A DNA stretch of 64,000 nucleotides from Streptomyces xanthophaeus (GTDB taxonomy: Bacteria > Actinomycetota > Actinomycetes > Streptomycetales > Streptomycetaceae). The notes beneath the pieces are model-generated. The model saw only the letters and a list, made by a program, of their open reading frames with translations, ran no database searches and was not told the DNA's origin. Positions 62,939 through 64,000 of this stretch are shown here, piece after piece. Position 1 is the first letter of the stretch. Each line of letters opens with the position of its first letter. The DNA lies in contig NZ_CP076543.1 of the NCBI RefSeq assembly GCF_030440515.1, positions 2,728,001 to 2,792,000 on the forward strand, written 5' to 3'. The position numbers were made by a program, and so were the translations under genes.

Positions 62939-64000
62939 TCACCGGTCGGTGGCCGGCGGGACGGCCGTGCCCGTACCCGTCTGGGTGGTGGCCGTCGGCG
63001 ACGGCGCGGCGGTCTCCGTCGGGGTGGGCGAGGGCTCGGCGCTCGTCGTCGGCGGCGTCGAAACGGACGTCGCCGGCGGGGACTTCGGCGGTGTCGGGGA
63101 CGGGCGGCGCGACGGGGTACGGGCGGGACTGCGGCCCGGGGTCGGGGCGGCGCTCTGCCCGGGCTCCGGGGATTCCGCCGGCGGGGCCGATACGGGCGGC
63201 TCCGGTGCAGGATCGTTCCCGCTGTTGACGGCGGTCGTGGCTGACTCCGTGACCGTGGGGGTGGCGGACACCGCCGGTTCCTGCGCCGGCGGCGCGGTGT
63301 CCGAGGAGCTCAGCGCCAGGCTCACGACGGTGCCCAGTACCACCACCGTCAGCGCGCCCGCGCCGGCCAGCAGCACGAGCCGGCGACGGCCGCGGGCCGC
63401 CGGGACCGGTGCGGTGGCGGGCCGGGGCGCGGCGGGCGGCGCGGGCTTCGGATTCAGCGGGAAGGCGTCCTCGAAGACCTCGGACAGCGTCGTGGGCGCC
63501 TCCGAGCGGGCGGTCACCGGCACGACGGGGGTCATCCGGGTCACCGCCTCCGCGGAGACCGGGACCACGGGGGCGACGCGGGGCCCGGGGGCCGCCTTGG
63601 CCGTGGGAGCCACGGGGGCCACCTTGGCCGTGGGGGCCTCGGAGGCCGCCGGGGCCACCGCCTTGGGCCCCAGGGCGGCCTTGGGGGCGGGAGCGGCCGG
63701 GGTGGCCACCGTGACGGCCTCCGGAGCCGCCGCCGGAACGGCGGGCGCCTCCAGTCGCAGCGGGGGTGACACGGCCGCCCCGGCCGTCTCCCGGTCGACG
63801 ACCAGCGCCAGCGCCCGCCGCCCCGCGACCGTGCCCCGCTTGTCCGCCAGGGCGCCCCGCAGCCCGATCGAGGTCTCCAGCTCGGCCCGCGCCCGGTCCA
63901 ACCGCTCCTCGCACAGGGCCAGCACACCGAGTTCGTGATGGAAGTAGGCCTGCTCGGCGACCTCGCCGGCCTTGCGCGCGGCCTCCGCTCCCGAGCGCAG
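62939..64000 (-). CDS. C-terminal part of a TPR protein with a membrane segment and Pro/Thr-rich tail, truncated by the window
   Basis: 353 codons before the stop, open to the window edge. The frame begins inside TPR-like helices (GEVAEQAYFHHELGVLALCEERLDRARAELETSIGLRGALADKRGTVAGRRAL in outline), continues with an Ala/Pro/Val-rich linker (~60-170), one membrane segment (LVLLAGAGALTVVVLGTVVSLAL), then a Ser/Pro/Thr-rich outside tail. Such tails follow NTPase-TPR regulators in Streptomyces; the N-terminal enzyme or sensor lies outside the window. Confidence 0.72.
   Translation of the reverse strand: MRSGAEAARKAGEVAEQAYFHHELGVLALCEERLDRARAELETSIGLRGALADKRGTVAGRRALALVVDRETAGAAVSPPLRLEAPAVPAAAPEAVTVATPAAPAPKAALGPKAVAPAASEAPTAKVAPVAPTAKAAPGPRVAPVVPVSAEAVTRMTPVVPVTARSEAPTTLSEVFEDAFPLNPKPAPPAAPRPATAPVPAARGRRRLVLLAGAGALTVVVLGTVVSLALSSSDTAPPAQEPAVSATPTVTESATTAVNSGNDPAPEPPVSAPPAESPEPGQSAAPTPGRSPARTPSRRPSPTPPKSPPATSVSTPPTTSAEPSPTPTETAAPSPTATTQTGTGTAVPPATDR

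Overview
The window is high-GC chromosomal DNA from a Streptomyces. The evidence is the gene content: the GlgE maltosyltransferase cluster, the coiled-coil hyphal-tip proteins Scy and FilP, NucS mismatch repair instead of MutSL, a CslA/GlxA/GH6 tip-glycan locus, TAGnnT-type -10 elements placed directly before start codons, and heavy use of GTG starts. There is no rRNA, tRNA, CRISPR array, prophage or insertion sequence that I can see. Most of the window looks like core chromosome rather than accessory DNA.

Layout. 1-2.6 kb: the tail of a P-domain protein, a secreted Asn/Gly repeat protein and a DHA2-type drug exporter. 2.7-16.6 kb: an AsnC-type regulator, glgP on the minus strand, an ADP-ribosylglycohydrolase diverging from an unknown helical protein, then glgE-treS-pep2-glgB on the plus strand (trehalose to maltose to maltose-1-phosphate to branched alpha-glucan). 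16.7-18.4 kb: trxA behind a MerR regulator with a textbook 19-bp-spacer promoter, then an HTH protein. 18.6-24.7 kb: central carbon genes, with pfkA diverging from pta-ackA-pyk. 24.9-27.6 kb: an operon of three uncharacterised envelope/secreted proteins (DUF6230-like, DUF6114-like, long secreted). 28.2-35.7 kb: a YbbN-like thioredoxin, a TetR regulator, a free-standing EF-G domain IV-like protein, icmA, a MarR/DUF3817 pair, and an MFS exporter diverging from an ArsR-type regulator.

35.8-40.6 kb: a GH6 lipoprotein converging on cslA-glxA. 40.8-42.8 kb: a translationally coupled SRPBCC-like/DUF4166/TetR operon with two perfect operators. 43.0-47.2 kb: DUF3817 and MTH1187 thiamine-binding genes, three coupled AIM24-family genes, a MarR regulator and a PepSY protein. 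47.2-50.0 kb: meaB and thiolase, divergent from methylmalonyl-CoA epimerase. 50.2-55.9 kb: scy and filP. 56.0-59.9 kb: two paralogous ABC ATPase/permease pairs. 59.9-64 kb: a small zinc-motif protein, an LLM-class oxidoreductase, a conserved hypothetical, nucS, and the C-terminus of a TPR/membrane protein cut by the window edge.

How the genes fit together. The left half handles storage glucan and trehalose together with glycolysis and acetate overflow. The right half combines acyl-CoA rearrangement (IcmA, MeaB, epimerase, thiolase) with polar growth (CslA/GlxA/GH6 and Scy/FilP). Nothing here is a clearly new multi-gene system. The best leads for new biology are the three-gene DUF6230 operon with its dyad operators, the AIM24 triplet, the EF-G domain IV-like protein, and several unusually clear operators. 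All functional calls come from reading motifs and recalled family knowledge. No database search was run.
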